A DNA stretch of 8,123 nucleotides from Thalassospiraceae bacterium (GTDB lineage: Bacteria; Pseudomonadota; Alphaproteobacteria; Rhodospirillales; Magnetovibrionaceae), in contig DAOVVL010000071.1 of NCBI GenBank assembly GCA_030637205.1, positions 1 through 8,123 on the forward strand, given 5' to 3'. The position numbers and the translations under genes are program-made. Below the pieces are notes generated by a model. That model made no database searches and had not been told where the DNA came from. It saw nothing but the letters and a program-made list of their open reading frames with translations. This document shows, piece after piece, positions 5,884-8,123 of the stretch (positions within the stretch are counted from its first letter, which is position 1; each line of letters opens with the position of its first letter).

Positions 5884-5914
5884 ACTTTAAAAAATTGAAA
5901 AAGAAGAACCCAAC

Positions 5915-8123
<2,209 letters not shown>

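Larger units (their letters stand above)
5656..5914 (+). other. clpX-lon intergenic region: candidate clpX 3' hairpin, lon promoter and structured lon leader
   Basis: No credible gene is visible in these 259 nt. An open frame of 67 codons inside it has no family resemblance and no ribosome site. From left to right there is TTTGCG-GGC-CGCAAA (5723-5737), a near-palindrome around TTGCGCAA (5768-5775), a heat-shock-like promoter (5792-5820), and a GC-rich segment (5825-5883) capable of several alternative stems. An A-rich stretch then leads into the lon start. Confidence 0.6.

Noticed and set aside
5687..5890. 67-codon + strand open frame in the clpX-lon gap
   Set aside because: It has no ribosome site and a composition shaped by the GC-rich stems, and it crosses the likely lon promoter.

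Overview
The window reads as an ordinary chromosomal housekeeping block from an alphaproteobacterium, most likely of Rhodospirillales type. This lineage call is an inference from the protein wording (for example the ClpX N-terminus and ClpP core), moderately GC-rich coding sequence, and the gene order. All genes lie on the + strand, and almost all of the 8.1 kb is coding or has an obvious leader role.

Layout: a near-consensus promoter (3-31) precedes nnr (90-1694), the bifunctional NAD(P)H-hydrate epimerase/dehydratase. A 121-nt gap follows, with a 9-bp inverted repeat around the nnr stop codon and a TTGACA-type promoter. It leads into a complete class II tRNA-Leu(UAG) with encoded CCA (1816-1902). 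After 85 nt come the protein quality-control genes: tig (trigger factor, 1988-3403), clpP (3459-4112), clpX (4390-5655) and lon (5915 to beyond the right edge; catalytic Ser and Lys are both inside the window).

Functionally, trigger factor shields nascent chains at the ribosome. ClpX unfolds tagged or specific substrates and feeds them into the ClpP chamber. Lon is an independent AAA+ protease for misfolded and regulatory proteins. Nnr is a metabolite-repair enzyme that restores hydrated NAD(P)H, and its link to the rest looks positional only. tig-clpP are close (55 nt). The clpP-clpX gap (277 nt) and clpX-lon gap (259 nt) are long and rich in inverted repeats, so clpX and lon probably have their own promoters or processing sites. 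The lon leader holds a plausible heat-shock (RpoH/sigma-32-like) promoter with a run of eight C in its spacer.

I looked for an undescribed system on both strands and in the gaps and found none. There are no mobile elements, CRISPR arrays, unknown conserved genes, or signs of horizontal transfer. The findings are modest regulatory or structural observations in the intergenic regions, plus a repeat-built Lys/Ala tail on trigger factor.
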